Assembly: GCA_021740645.1 (NCBI GenBank)
Contig: JAIOZL010000002.1
Span: 186,001 to 250,000, forward strand
Source of the DNA: Bacteroidales bacterium
GTDB taxonomy: Bacteria; Bacteroidota; Bacteroidia; Bacteroidales; JAADJA01
Reading direction: 5' to 3'
Length of the DNA: 64,000 bases
Numbering within the stretch: the first letter of the stretch is position 1; each line of letters begins with the position of its first letter. This document shows positions 1-7,160 of the stretch, piece by piece. Under the pieces are notes generated by a model. That model searched no databases, was not told the origin of the DNA, and saw nothing but the letters and a program-made list of their open reading frames with translations. The position numbers were made by a program, and so were the translations under genes.

Positions 1-378
1 AATTTTTACATCTTTTGCACCTAAGTATTTCAATATCCAATAAACTCGCGTGGAATACTTTTGAGAACCATCGTCATATACAACAATTGTACTGTTCTCG
101 GTGATACCGTTGTTCCCAAATATATTTGCCAGATCTTGAGAAGTTTTTATTATTCCTTCAATATTTCCTTCTTTATAGAGGCTGGAATGAGGAATATTTA
201 CTGCATCTTTAACGTGAGAAACCTTGTAGGAGCTTTCTTTGCTTGCATCAATTACAACAAGCTTATCGCTTGATTTGGTTAAATCCATAAACTGCTTTGC
301 AGAGATTATGTCTCCCTGCGCAAAGGAGCTAACATAGATCAAGCTAATGATTATTGATAAGAAAATTTTAATATTCAT
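1..378 (-). CDS. Exported rhodanese-domain protein (3' end outside window)
   Basis: The minus strand is open from an ATG at 378 to the window edge (126 codons, no stop), so the C-terminal part is missing. The protein starts with a signal peptide of about 20 residues ending in SSFAQ, followed by a rhodanese fold: a KQFMDL start, a VVIDAS strand, and SHVKDAVNIPHSSLY, the usual 'GHIpGAinip' segment. The later VVYDDGS sits where a catalytic or pseudo-catalytic loop follows in thiosulfate-sulfurtransferase (TST)-type enzymes, but any active-site cysteine lies beyond the edge or in a second domain. It follows the porin by 19 bp on the same strand, so co-transcription is likely. Inferred role: periplasmic sulfane-sulfur handling. 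Rhodanese fold is fairly sure; substrate unknown. Confidence 0.75.
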   Translation of the reverse strand, partial: MNIKIFLSIIISLIYVSSFAQGDIISAKQFMDLTKSSDKLVVIDASKESSYKVSHVKDAVNIPHSSLYKEGNIEGIIKTSQDLANIFGNNGITENSTIVVYDDGSQKYSTRVYWILKYLGAKDVKI

Positions 379-397
379 AATGATAAAATTTTATTAG

Positions 398-1510
398 TTA
401 GAATTTTGCTTGTAACTGAATGGAGAATGCATCGTTCTTAAATTCATCGCTGGATGTTTCTTCAGCATTATAAAGATAATTTATCTGCAAACGGGTCCAT
501 TCATTAATAAAATAGTTGATACCAAAAGTAAATGTACTTTGGCCAAAATCTCTGGCATGATATAAATAGGTATAATCCAGTCCGTCGGGATTATAGGTTT
601 CATATTTGACTACAGGCTGTAATTGCCATGGAGTCATATACATTGCCTGAACAAAATATCCATCCCGGTTCCAGGTATCTCCTACATCTGCAAGGGTCGA
701 TTTTCCACCACAACCTCCTCCAGTTGCAGGTTCAGTTCCTTCGTCCTGCCCGGCAATATATTCCCCCTGGATGAGGAAGTCTTTGTATTCGATTTCAATG
801 TCACCACCGTAACGTGTACGTTTGTTTTGTACTTTTCCATTGATCTTGATATCCTGTTTACCAATGCGGTAACTCCCTCCTATGCGCAACCATTCCCATG
901 GAGAAATTACGATCCGGGCTGCGATATCTTTAAATTTATTATCATCCCATTCGTTCATTCCTGACCCGTTTAAAAAAGCAAAACGGTATGAAATAAGGTC
1001 TTTTTTACCAAAAAGAGAATCTGTACTTCCGAGTAACATAATACCCATATCCCTGAAAGGCCCTGCAAGTACATTGACTGCTGTTGACCTTCTGATCGTA
1101 TGTAATGCTTGACAGGGAGTATTTAATTCAAGCCCAACGGGTGATTTGAATTGACCCATCGAAAATTTCAGATATTTTTTAAACGGTGCATACGTTACAA
1201 AAGCATCAAGTAAATATGCACTCCCGTCATGCAGAAGGGGGCTAAATTCGGCCATCACATAATAACTCACATCATAGGGGATTGATCCGGTAACTCCTAA
1301 CCTTGCTCTTTTGAAATAAAAGCTATTGGATTTGGTTTTTGTATTACCAAAATCATCTTCCTCGTAAAAATAGTAGTCGTAGGTTGGCTGTATATATCCT
1401 ATTACATTTACGCCATCTTCTGATTCAGCTTCCATACATCCTTGTGAAAATGTGAATTTCGCGAAGAATACAGAAACCAGAACAGCAGTAAAAATTATTT
1501 TTGTTTTCAT
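398..1510 (-). CDS. OprO/OprP-type outer-membrane porin
   Basis: The 370-residue product has a signal peptide (residues 1-22, ending FTFS) and then short alternating aromatic/polar beta-strand segments typical of the phosphate-selective porin O/P family (PF07396). The FKRARLGVTG and LLDAFVTYAPF stretches are family-like, and the chain ends in a terminal Phe (LQAKF), the outer-membrane insertion signal. Two features are odd: a Cys right after the expected cleavage site (QGCMEAE) and a Gly-rich loop with a second Cys (GGGCGGK) in the C-terminal half. It lies between two rhodanese genes on one strand, which suggests a substrate related to sulfur or other anions, but that is inference. A strong hairpin lies upstream between it and the double-rhodanese gene. 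Confidence 0.8.
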   Translation of the reverse strand: MKTKIIFTAVLVSVFFAKFTFSQGCMEAESEDGVNVIGYIQPTYDYYFYEEDDFGNTKTKSNSFYFKRARLGVTGSIPYDVSYYVMAEFSPLLHDGSAYLLDAFVTYAPFKKYLKFSMGQFKSPVGLELNTPCQALHTIRRSTAVNVLAGPFRDMGIMLLGSTDSLFGKKDLISYRFAFLNGSGMNEWDDNKFKDIAARIVISPWEWLRIGGSYRIGKQDIKINGKVQNKRTRYGGDIEIEYKDFLIQGEYIAGQDEGTEPATGGGCGGKSTLADVGDTWNRDGYFVQAMYMTPWQLQPVVKYETYNPDGLDYTYLYHARDFGQSTFTFGINYFINEWTRLQINYLYNAEETSSDEFKNDAFSIQLQAKF

Positions 1511-1526
1511 CCAAGATTTATTTAGG

Positions 1527-1556
1527 AAAAGGCAGGAAATCTCTTTCCTGCCTTTT
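1527..1556 (-). terminator. Intercistronic stem-loop between rhodanese lipoprotein and porin genes
   Basis: A perfect 13-bp inverted repeat (arms 1527-1539 and 1544-1556, 4-nt loop) with an A/T-rich outer end, so a minus-strand transcript would end in a U run. It probably terminates or attenuates readthrough from the double-rhodanese gene into the porin. Confidence 0.75.
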
Positions 1557-1581
1557 GCATGTTTAACACTCTTATGTTATA

Positions 1582-2604
1582 TTACTTAGCAGTAACTTCG
1601 TATTCGTAGCCTTTGGCTTGATGCCATGCTGGTTTCCCGGCATTATCAAGTGCAGTATGCTGTAGCCCGTTTACTCCAAAAGATATACTCTTTGCATTGT
1701 ATCCAAGGACCTGTAACCATGCAGTGGTATAGGAGGAAGTTTGTCCGGTATAGCAATAAACCTCGAATTCATCAGAAGTCGGGAATGCTTTAATTACATC
1801 GCCGTCAATTGAAATCGGCATAATTTGATAAGCACCTGCAAAGTGTCCTAAGGCTAAATAATCAGCTTCTGACCAGAAATTGTAAATGTTGTAAGAAGGT
1901 GCATCTGCAAGAATGGTGGCAGATGAAATAGACCAGTCCATAGCCAGCATTTCAGTTACTCTTTCTGCCAGAATTGTTGCTCCGTCAGTACTGTTTGATT
2001 CCCAATCTGGATAATTATTTACTGGTAAAGAAGCAGATGCATCGGTCGACCAGTTTTGATGTCCTACCGCTGGATCTCCAACATTTGAAGTCCACTTGTC
2101 AAAGCTTTTAGTGTCACCACCTACTACATAGGTATCTGCGGTCCAGTAAGAGAATCCAAATTTCATCACTTTCGCATTAGAATATCCTGAAAGGCGCAGT
2201 GCCATAACTGCCCGGCCGGCGGTTTGACCTGTATAACAAACCACCAGGATAGGCTTGTCGGTATAGTTGGCAGCAGTAGAAACCACATCTGCCAAAGCTA
2301 CGTTTATTGAACCTTTAATGTGGCCTGCATTAAAGTCAGCTGCACCACGAATATCAAACACATGATATCCAGGAATAGTGTAATCTACATCTACGATGCC
2401 ACCATCAGCGATCATTTTGGGGTCAATTACCCAACCATCGAGAAGAGTAGGAAGATCCAGATCGTTAACGACCATATAGTCTTTCAGATCCACAAAAGTT
2501 CCTTTAGCTTCTTCAGGTGTATCTTCTTCGTCTTTTTTACAACTGCTTAGTACCAATACCGGTACCAGGGTTAAAATCAAAAAATAATTTAAGAATTTTT
2601 TCAT
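1582..2604 (-). CDS. Tandem double-rhodanese lipoprotein
   Basis: The 340-residue protein has a lipoprotein signal peptide with lipobox LVLSSC (Cys22 lipidated), then two rhodanese domains. The first (about 65-165) carries VFDIRGAADF, then GHIKGSINV and an active loop CYTGQT with Cys123. The second (about 205-330) carries an identical CYTGQT loop with Cys284. Tandem rhodanese proteins usually keep only one catalytic Cys, so two identical intact six-residue loops are notable. Rhodaneses move sulfane sulfur from a persulfide Cys; the lipid anchor places this one at the envelope. A -7 box lies upstream (2666-2673). The porin and another exported rhodanese follow on the same strand. Function beyond sulfurtransferase is unknown. 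Confidence 0.85.
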   Translation of the reverse strand: MKKFLNYFLILTLVPVLVLSSCKKDEEDTPEEAKGTFVDLKDYMVVNDLDLPTLLDGWVIDPKMIADGGIVDVDYTIPGYHVFDIRGAADFNAGHIKGSINVALADVVSTAANYTDKPILVVCYTGQTAGRAVMALRLSGYSNAKVMKFGFSYWTADTYVVGGDTKSFDKWTSNVGDPAVGHQNWSTDASASLPVNNYPDWESNSTDGATILAERVTEMLAMDWSISSATILADAPSYNIYNFWSEADYLALGHFAGAYQIMPISIDGDVIKAFPTSDEFEVYCYTGQTSSYTTAWLQVLGYNAKSISFGVNGLQHTALDNAGKPAWHQAKGYEYEVTAK

Positions 2605-2665
2605 AGTACAATTTTAATTAATGAATAATATTTACTTCTAAATTTTTCTATTGTTAATTGAAAAA

Positions 2666-2673
2666 CAAAAGTA
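2666..2673 (-). promoter_or_regulatory. -7 box (TActTTTG) for the double-rhodanese gene
   Basis: Read on the minus strand this is TACTTTTG, a perfect match to the Bacteroidota -7 consensus TAnnTTTG, about 60 nt before the ATG at 2604. I see no convincing -33 TTG at the standard distance. Confidence 0.5.
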
Positions 2674-2784
2674 TTATTCGAGTCAATAGACTGTCTGGTT
2701 TTGAGAATTGAGTTAAACAAGAAAATCCATGATATGTAACATAAAAAATATGATCTAAATCAGGTTTATATGCAATATGTTTCA

Positions 2785-2792
2785 TATTTTTG
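2785..2792 (+). promoter_or_regulatory. -7 box (TAttTTTG) for the first Crp/Fnr gene
   Basis: TATTTTTG matches the Bacteroidota -7 consensus. It lies inside the longest version of the downstream frame (ATG at 2777), which argues that translation really begins at the ATG at 2810. Confidence 0.55.
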
Positions 2793-2809
2793 CATTTAAA
2801 TATAAAAAA

Positions 2810-3511
2810 ATGCTTGGAAGAAATATTGCAAAACCGCCTAGTTGTGTTGTTGAAAATCAGCATGTAAGTTGTTTTGATATTTTAACTGAAGAAGAAACAG
2901 ATATAATTGATAAGCACAAGATTGATATTGCCTATAAAAAAGGGGAGATTATAGCCAAACAGGGATCTTTTGCCTCACATGTTATTTTTCTGAAAGAAGG
3001 CCTGGTAAAAGTATTTATTGAGGGTAATCCCAAAGACCTCATTTTGAAAATAATACCTTCAAACCGATTGATCACTTTATCATCTATATTTGAAGGGAAT
3101 ACTACTTTTCTTTATTCTGCCTCGACTTATGTTGACTCAACCGCCAGCTTAATTGATGCGGATATCTTCAAACAGATCATTCGTACTAATGCCCAATTTG
3201 CTTCAAGGATAATCAATATATTAAATGAAAACACTGCCCAGGTATATGGGCGGTTCTATGCGTTAACCCGAAAACAATCACATGGCCGTGTGGCTGATAT
3301 TTTACTTTGCCTTTCTCAGCGGATATATAAAACAAATCAATTTGTATTATCGCTTTCAAGGAATGACCTGGCAGATCTTACCGGGCTTTCACCCGAAAGT
3401 GTGATCAGGATCCTAAAGGAATTTAAAGATGAAAAATTGATAGAGGTAAAGGGCAAGTCCATAGAGTTACTTAACTTTAAATCACTTGAGCATATAAGTA
3501 ATTATGGTTGA
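2810..3511 (+). CDS. Crp/Fnr-family transcriptional regulator
   Basis: The product is 233 residues from the ATG at 2810; an in-frame ATG at 2777 is less likely because a -7 box overlaps its first codons. The N-terminal half is a cyclic-nucleotide-binding-type beta-roll (KGEIIAKQGSFASHVIFLKEG), followed by a long dimerisation helix and a winged helix-turn-helix (SRNDLADLTGLSPESVIRIL) near the C-terminus. The cAMP-contact Arg/Ser phosphate cassette of true CRP is not evident, so the effector is unknown. It is divergent from the rhodanese-porin genes and convergent, 6 bp apart, with a second paralogous regulator. It probably controls the adjacent rhodanese/porin set. Confidence 0.85.
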   Translation: MLGRNIAKPPSCVVENQHVSCFDILTEEETDIIDKHKIDIAYKKGEIIAKQGSFASHVIFLKEGLVKVFIEGNPKDLILKIIPSNRLITLSSIFEGNTTFLYSASTYVDSTASLIDADIFKQIIRTNAQFASRIINILNENTAQVYGRFYALTRKQSHGRVADILLCLSQRIYKTNQFVLSLSRNDLADLTGLSPESVIRILKEFKDEKLIEVKGKSIELLNFKSLEHISNYG

Positions 3512-3517
3512 TGAACT

Positions 3518-4207
3518 TCAACCTTTATTACTTATTTTTTCAAGAAGCCCTTCATTGAGTATCTGAATTTTCCTCCCATCAACAGCAATAATGTCAGTAT
3601 CTGATAAATCTTTCATCGATCGTGCTATGCTTTCACGTCGCACTCCGATTAGTGCGGCAAGGTCATTTCTTGATAAGGGTAATTCAAAGTTCTCACTTTT
3701 ACTGATGGTTTTAGAAAAATATAAAAGGGTATCAGCTAACCGGCCATTTACATTTTTTTGTGAGAGGTTAACAAAACGTTCAAAATAAGAAAGTTCATCA
3801 GCACATAAATAAAGGATTAGCTCGAAAGCAAACTGAGAATTTCTCTGAATAAGTTCTTTAAATAGATTTATGTCAATATAACAAACGATACTTTCTTTTA
3901 GTGCAGTAGCAGAATATCTATGAATTTTATCGGTTAAAATAGTCTGGATACCTATATAGGATCCTTGTGAAACTATTTTTAAAATCTGATCCACATCACC
4001 TGGCCCGATCATATGTACCTTAGCCAGACCGCATTTCAAATAGGCAATGTGCGAAGATAAAGTTCCCTCTTTGATGATGTTTTCCCCTGGTTTACATCTT
4101 ACCTCAGCACAATTATTGGTCATTAGCTTCAGTTCTTCATCAGTAAGAGATTCTACTGCCCTTGATTTTAGTGCGCAGTAAGAACATTCAGTTTTTGTAA
4201 ACATCAA
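3518..4207 (-). CDS. Crp/Fnr-family regulator with N-terminal cysteine pairs
   Basis: This 229-residue protein has the same architecture as its convergent neighbour: an effector beta-roll (GENIIKEGTLSSHIAYLKCG), a dimer helix, and an HTH near the C-terminus (SRNDLAALIGVRRESIARSM). Unlike the neighbour it has Cys8-x2-Cys11 and Cys33-x4-Cys38 at the N-terminus plus Cys59, reminiscent of FNR-type [Fe-S] sensors, although the spacing is not that of E. coli FNR. That suggests redox, oxygen or metal sensing (inference). A perfect CRP-like palindrome lies 30 nt before its start codon, a natural place for autoregulation or cross-regulation. Confidence 0.85.
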   Translation of the reverse strand: MMFTKTECSYCALKSRAVESLTDEELKLMTNNCAEVRCKPGENIIKEGTLSSHIAYLKCGLAKVHMIGPGDVDQILKIVSQGSYIGIQTILTDKIHRYSATALKESIVCYIDINLFKELIQRNSQFAFELILYLCADELSYFERFVNLSQKNVNGRLADTLLYFSKTISKSENFELPLSRNDLAALIGVRRESIARSMKDLSDTDIIAVDGRKIQILNEGLLEKISNKG

Positions 4208-4236
4208 TTATTATATATTTGAACAAACCCCATGTT

Positions 4237-4252
4237 TGTGATAATTATCACA
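4237..4252. promoter_or_regulatory. Perfect CRP-like operator palindrome
   Basis: TGTGATAATTATCACA is a perfect 16-bp palindrome of the form TGTGA-N6-TCACA, the classical Crp-family site. It lies between the second Crp/Fnr gene (minus) and the small membrane-protein gene (plus), 30 nt from the regulator's start codon. Confidence 0.6.
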
Positions 4253-4271
4253 TGATAGTATGTATAAAATC

Positions 4272-4292
4272 ATATCCTATTGTATTGGATAT
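4272..4292. promoter_or_regulatory. Second inverted repeat (ATATCC-N9-GGATAT) beside the CRP-like site
   Basis: Perfect 6-bp arms separated by 9 nt, 20 bp from the CRP-like palindrome in the same divergent intergenic region. It may be a second operator; no family consensus is recognised. Confidence 0.3.
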
Positions 4293-4328
4293 CACATCCT
4301 TTTTGTGCAATTTTTTTTTATAGCTTCA

Positions 4329-4336
4329 TATCTTTG
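4329..4336 (+). promoter_or_regulatory. -7 box (TAtcTTTG) for the small membrane protein
   Basis: TATCTTTG matches TAnnTTTG, 28 nt before the ATG at 4365. A TTG lies 23 nt upstream instead of the usual 19 or so, so the -33 match is weak. Confidence 0.5.
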
Positions 4337-4364
4337 ACAGATAAACTATTAAAGAATAAATGTC

Positions 4365-4577
4365 ATGAGAATAGTATTAGCAAATTTAGCGCTTTTGTTT
4401 GGAATAATTGGTTTTGCAGGATATTTATTCCTCATAATCGCAGGAGCCTTTGGTTGTTGCGCCGGAGTTACCACAGTTGGGTACCATAAAATTGTGTTAT
4501 TTATTTTAAGTGCGGCGGTGGTAATCTTTGCTATTTGCATGTTTAATAATTGTTGCCGTATTAAAAAGAAAGAGTAA
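4365..4577 (+). CDS. Small two-helix membrane protein, function unknown
   Basis: A 70-residue product not recognised as a named family. Two hydrophobic segments (about 3-30 and 41-60) flank a short loop (HK), with a basic tail RIKKKE, so both ends may lie in the cytoplasm. A Cys pair follows the first helix (CC near residue 31) and another lies at the end of the second (NNCC). The start is supported by a -7 box and an AAAGAA-rich leader. It is divergent from the Cys-rich Crp/Fnr gene and shares an intergenic region with its palindromes, so it may be a target of that regulator. Confidence 0.55.
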   Translation: MRIVLANLALLFGIIGFAGYLFLIIAGAFGCCAGVTTVGYHKIVLFILSAAVVIFAICMFNNCCRIKKKE

Positions 4578-4674
4578 GCAGATATTCTTTTCATTCATCA
4601 TCCATTGGTATAAGGAATTGTTTTTTATGCCTGATTTAATTATGCCCTTCTTCCATTAGCTTCCTTATATTTCC

Positions 4675-4682
4675 TATTTTTG
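4675..4682 (+). promoter_or_regulatory. -7 box (TAttTTTG) for pssA
   Basis: TATTTTTG matches the TAnnTTTG consensus, 31 nt before the pssA ATG. Confidence 0.5.
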
Positions 4683-4713
4683 ATACCTGAATAATTTTAT
4701 TATCAGCGGTTGA

Positions 4714-5448
4714 ATGAAAAAACACATTCCGAATACCATTACATTAATTAACCTTTTTTGCGGATGTCTTTCTGTTGTTTTCGCTTTTGAAAATAATTTA
4801 ATTTTTGCATCCCTGTTTATTGGAATTGCCGCAGTTTTCGATTTCTTCGACGGATTTATGGCCAGAATTCTTCATGCCGGATCACCCATTGGGAAGCAAC
4901 TTGATTCACTGGCTGATGTCGTTTCCTTTGGTCTAGCCCCGGGGGTGATTATTTACCAGTTGCTGCTTATGAATATCAACCTTCCTCAATGGAAGTTAGA
5001 GGGTATATATCTTATTCCACTAGTGGCTTTTTTAATACCTATGTTCTCTGCTTTGCGTTTAGCGAAATTCAATATTGATGAACGACAACTCGAGGTATTT
5101 TATGGCTTGCCTACGCCAGCCAATGCTTTGTTAATTGCTTCCATCCCATTGATTTTAAATCAAAGTACATTTGTATTTGGCTTAGATTATAGTTTTATAA
5201 AGATAATTCTCAGTAATAGTTTCTTCCTAATCTCGTTAAGCCTTTTATTATCGTGGCTATTAGTCGCTGAAATTCCTTTGTTTTCGCTGAAATTTAAAAA
5301 TTTTAAATGGGAGAAAAATAAATACCGCTTCTTTTTGATAATCATTTCTGTTATTCTGTTTGTTTTGGTTCAATTTGCAGCCATACCACTAATCATTTTC
5401 ACCTATATCCTGCTATCCTTAAGTAGTTCAAATGTGAGTGTTACTTAA
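4714..5448 (+). CDS. pssA: CDP-diacylglycerol-serine O-phosphatidyltransferase
   Basis: The 244-residue integral membrane enzyme makes phosphatidylserine from CDP-diacylglycerol and L-serine, the first step to phosphatidylethanolamine. The CDP-alcohol phosphotransferase signature DG-x2-AR-x8-G-x3-D-x3-D is complete (Asp46, Gly47, Ala50, Arg51, Gly60, Asp64, Asp68); these residues bind the divalent metals and CDP. About seven hydrophobic helices follow the family layout. It has its own -7 box upstream, and tatC follows on the same strand from a separate -7 box. No psd gene is in view. Assignment is firm. Confidence 0.93.
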   Translation: MKKHIPNTITLINLFCGCLSVVFAFENNLIFASLFIGIAAVFDFFDGFMARILHAGSPIGKQLDSLADVVSFGLAPGVIIYQLLLMNINLPQWKLEGIYLIPLVAFLIPMFSALRLAKFNIDERQLEVFYGLPTPANALLIASIPLILNQSTFVFGLDYSFIKIILSNSFFLISLSLLLSWLLVAEIPLFSLKFKNFKWEKNKYRFFLIIISVILFVLVQFAAIPLIIFTYILLSLSSSNVSVT

Positions 5449-5479
5449 TTTTGAAATGATTTACTTCACATCTTTCATA

Positions 5480-5487
5480 TATCTTTG
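5480..5487 (+). promoter_or_regulatory. -7 box (TAtcTTTG) 6 nt before the tatC ATG
   Basis: A perfect TAnnTTTG box whose final TTG is in frame with tatC. Only six nucleotides separate it from the ATG at 5494, so the transcript would be leaderless or nearly so. Confidence 0.6.
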
Positions 5488-5493
5488 CAGCCT

Positions 5494-6342
5494 ATGCAGG
5501 AAAAAATATCAAATAAAAAAAATAATGCTCCGGTAGAGGAAGAAAATGAAATGTCGTTTTGGGAGCATCTCGAGGAGCTTAGGGCACATTTATTCCGTTC
5601 AATAGCTGCCATTATGGTCTTTTCTATTGCTGCTTTCCTGGCAAAAAGAATAGTCTTTGACGTAATTATATTAGCACCAAAAAGTGCCGACTTTATTACG
5701 AACCGTCTTTTATGCAAAGCAAGCGATTGGTTATCCATTGATGCGCTATGTATTGGGAGGTTAAACCTGAGTATGCAGAACATAAATATGTCCGGGCAAT
5801 TTATGACACATATGTATGTTTCACTTATTGCAGGAGTAATTGTTGCGGCCCCTTATATTATATGGGAAATGTGGAGATTTATTATGCCTGCATTAAAACC
5901 GAAAGAGAAAAAATACTCGCGGGGGGCAGTATTTGTAAGCTCATTGTTGTTTTTTTCGGGAGTACTATTTGCCTATTTTTTAATTGTTCCACTAACAATA
6001 AACTTTTTAGGTACTTACCAGGTTAGCCCTGATGTTCCTAATCAGATCCATTTAAACTCTTACATTTCAACAGTAGTATCAGTAACCATTGCCGTAGGTA
6101 TTGTTTTTGAATTGCCTATTCTGGTTTTTTTCCTTACCAAGGTTGGCATTGTAACTCCTGCATTTCTAAAGAAGAACCGAAAGATAATGTTTATCATTGT
6201 TCTTGTTCTCTCTGCCATTATAACCCCACCCGATGTCTTTAGCCAAATATTGGTGTGTATTCCACTAATAGGTTTATACGAATTAAGTATAAAAATTTCG
6301 GAAAAAGTTTACAAACAAAAAGAGGCTGAGCTTGCCGGATAA
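5494..6342 (+). CDS. tatC: Sec-independent protein translocase subunit TatC
   Basis: The 282-residue polytopic membrane protein is the substrate receptor of the twin-arginine translocase. It opens, after a charged tail, with the conserved MSFWEHLEELRAHLFRS motif, and has six hydrophobic helices. Conserved family features include the FxxPAL-like segment (FIMPALKPKEKKY) after the second helix. The TTG at 5485 is part of a -7 box, so I place the start at ATG 5494; an internal ATG at 5551, directly before SFWEHLEEL and behind an AGAGGAAG-like purine tract, is a real alternative. No tatA is in the window. Convergent with the alpha/beta hydrolase. Confidence 0.93.
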   Translation: MQEKISNKKNNAPVEEENEMSFWEHLEELRAHLFRSIAAIMVFSIAAFLAKRIVFDVIILAPKSADFITNRLLCKASDWLSIDALCIGRLNLSMQNINMSGQFMTHMYVSLIAGVIVAAPYIIWEMWRFIMPALKPKEKKYSRGAVFVSSLLFFSGVLFAYFLIVPLTINFLGTYQVSPDVPNQIHLNSYISTVVSVTIAVGIVFELPILVFFLTKVGIVTPAFLKKNRKIMFIIVLVLSAIITPPDVFSQILVCIPLIGLYELSIKISEKVYKQKEAELAG

Positions 6343-6370
6343 AAGAGCTGCTTTTTAAACTTAAACAGAA

Positions 6371-7159
6371 CTAAGGCTTGTATTCACATTGTTTATTCAG
6401 GAATAAACTCAGTTGGGCACAAAGTTCATCTGGTTTTTCCGCATGGACCCAGTGAGAGGCATCTTTGATGGTAGTAAAAACAGCTTTAGGAAATTTAATC
6501 CGAATGGATTCATAATCTTCCTCAGTGATATACCCTGAATTGCCTCCCTTAATAAACAGGCATTCTTTTTTAAAAACATAGGGCGACTGAACACCTTCAA
6601 ATACATTTTCAATATTTTCGTAAATCCCATCTACATTTAGCCGCCATGCATACCTTTCCTGGTTTATCCGGTAAAGATTTTTCAACACAAATAATTGAAT
6701 TTTTTCCGATTTTACACTCTTGGAAATAATGTCAGCAACTTCTTCGCGTGAGCTAATGTTATCAAAATTCACAGACCGCATCGCATGAATAATTTCCTGG
6801 TGTTCCTGTCTCCCTGTGTAGGCTCGGGTGCTTATATCCACTACAATAAGTTTGTCGATCTTGCCCGGATTCTCCAGGGCAAAATTCATGGCCACCTTGC
6901 CACCCATTGAATGCCCTATTATTATTGGATTTATTAATTGATGATCTTCTATAAACTCAAAAAGATCGTCAATTAATGCAAAATAGTTGAATGTACTGCT
7001 GTGGGGTGATTGTCCGTGATTTCTCTGATCAGGAATATATACTTCAAATTTTTCTGCAAGTCTTCGGCCAATTGTAACCCAATTGTCTGAAATGCCAAAT
7101 ATTCCATGCAAGATAATGAGGGGTTGCCCTTCTCCGTACTTCCTGTAAAATAATTTCAT
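6371..7159 (-). CDS. Alpha/beta-hydrolase, YbfF-like esterase
   Basis: The product is 262 residues from ATG 7159 (MKLFYRKYGEG). Upstream in-frame codons reach 7219 but overlap lnt and add a hydrophobic stretch alien to the fold. The hydrolase elements are complete: oxyanion loop HGIFG, DQRNHGQS, nucleophile elbow GHSMGG, the Asp after VVVD, and the catalytic His in DASHWVHAEKP. The family cleaves acyl esters or thioesters; substrate unknown. Its ATG follows the lnt stop codon by a single base, so it is almost certainly co-transcribed, and perhaps translationally coupled, with lnt. Confidence 0.87.
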   Translation of the reverse strand: MKLFYRKYGEGQPLIILHGIFGISDNWVTIGRRLAEKFEVYIPDQRNHGQSPHSSTFNYFALIDDLFEFIEDHQLINPIIIGHSMGGKVAMNFALENPGKIDKLIVVDISTRAYTGRQEHQEIIHAMRSVNFDNISSREEVADIISKSVKSEKIQLFVLKNLYRINQERYAWRLNVDGIYENIENVFEGVQSPYVFKKECLFIKGGNSGYITEEDYESIRIKFPKAVFTTIKDASHWVHAEKPDELCAQLSLFLNKQCEYKP

Positions 7160-7160
7160 C

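Noticed and set aside
61..273. Plus-strand 70-residue frame
   Set aside because: It is antisense to the edge-truncated rhodanese gene, whose frame is open, starts with a signal peptide and has recognisable domain sequence.
2654..2863. Minus-strand 69-residue frame upstream of the rhodanese gene
   Set aside because: It overlaps the promoter region and the Crp/Fnr gene start, with no domain, leader or conserved pattern.
4280..4489. Plus-strand and minus-strand frames overlapping the small membrane protein
   Set aside because: The 4365-4577 frame has two clean hydrophobic helices, a basic tail and a promoter; the overlapping frames have none.
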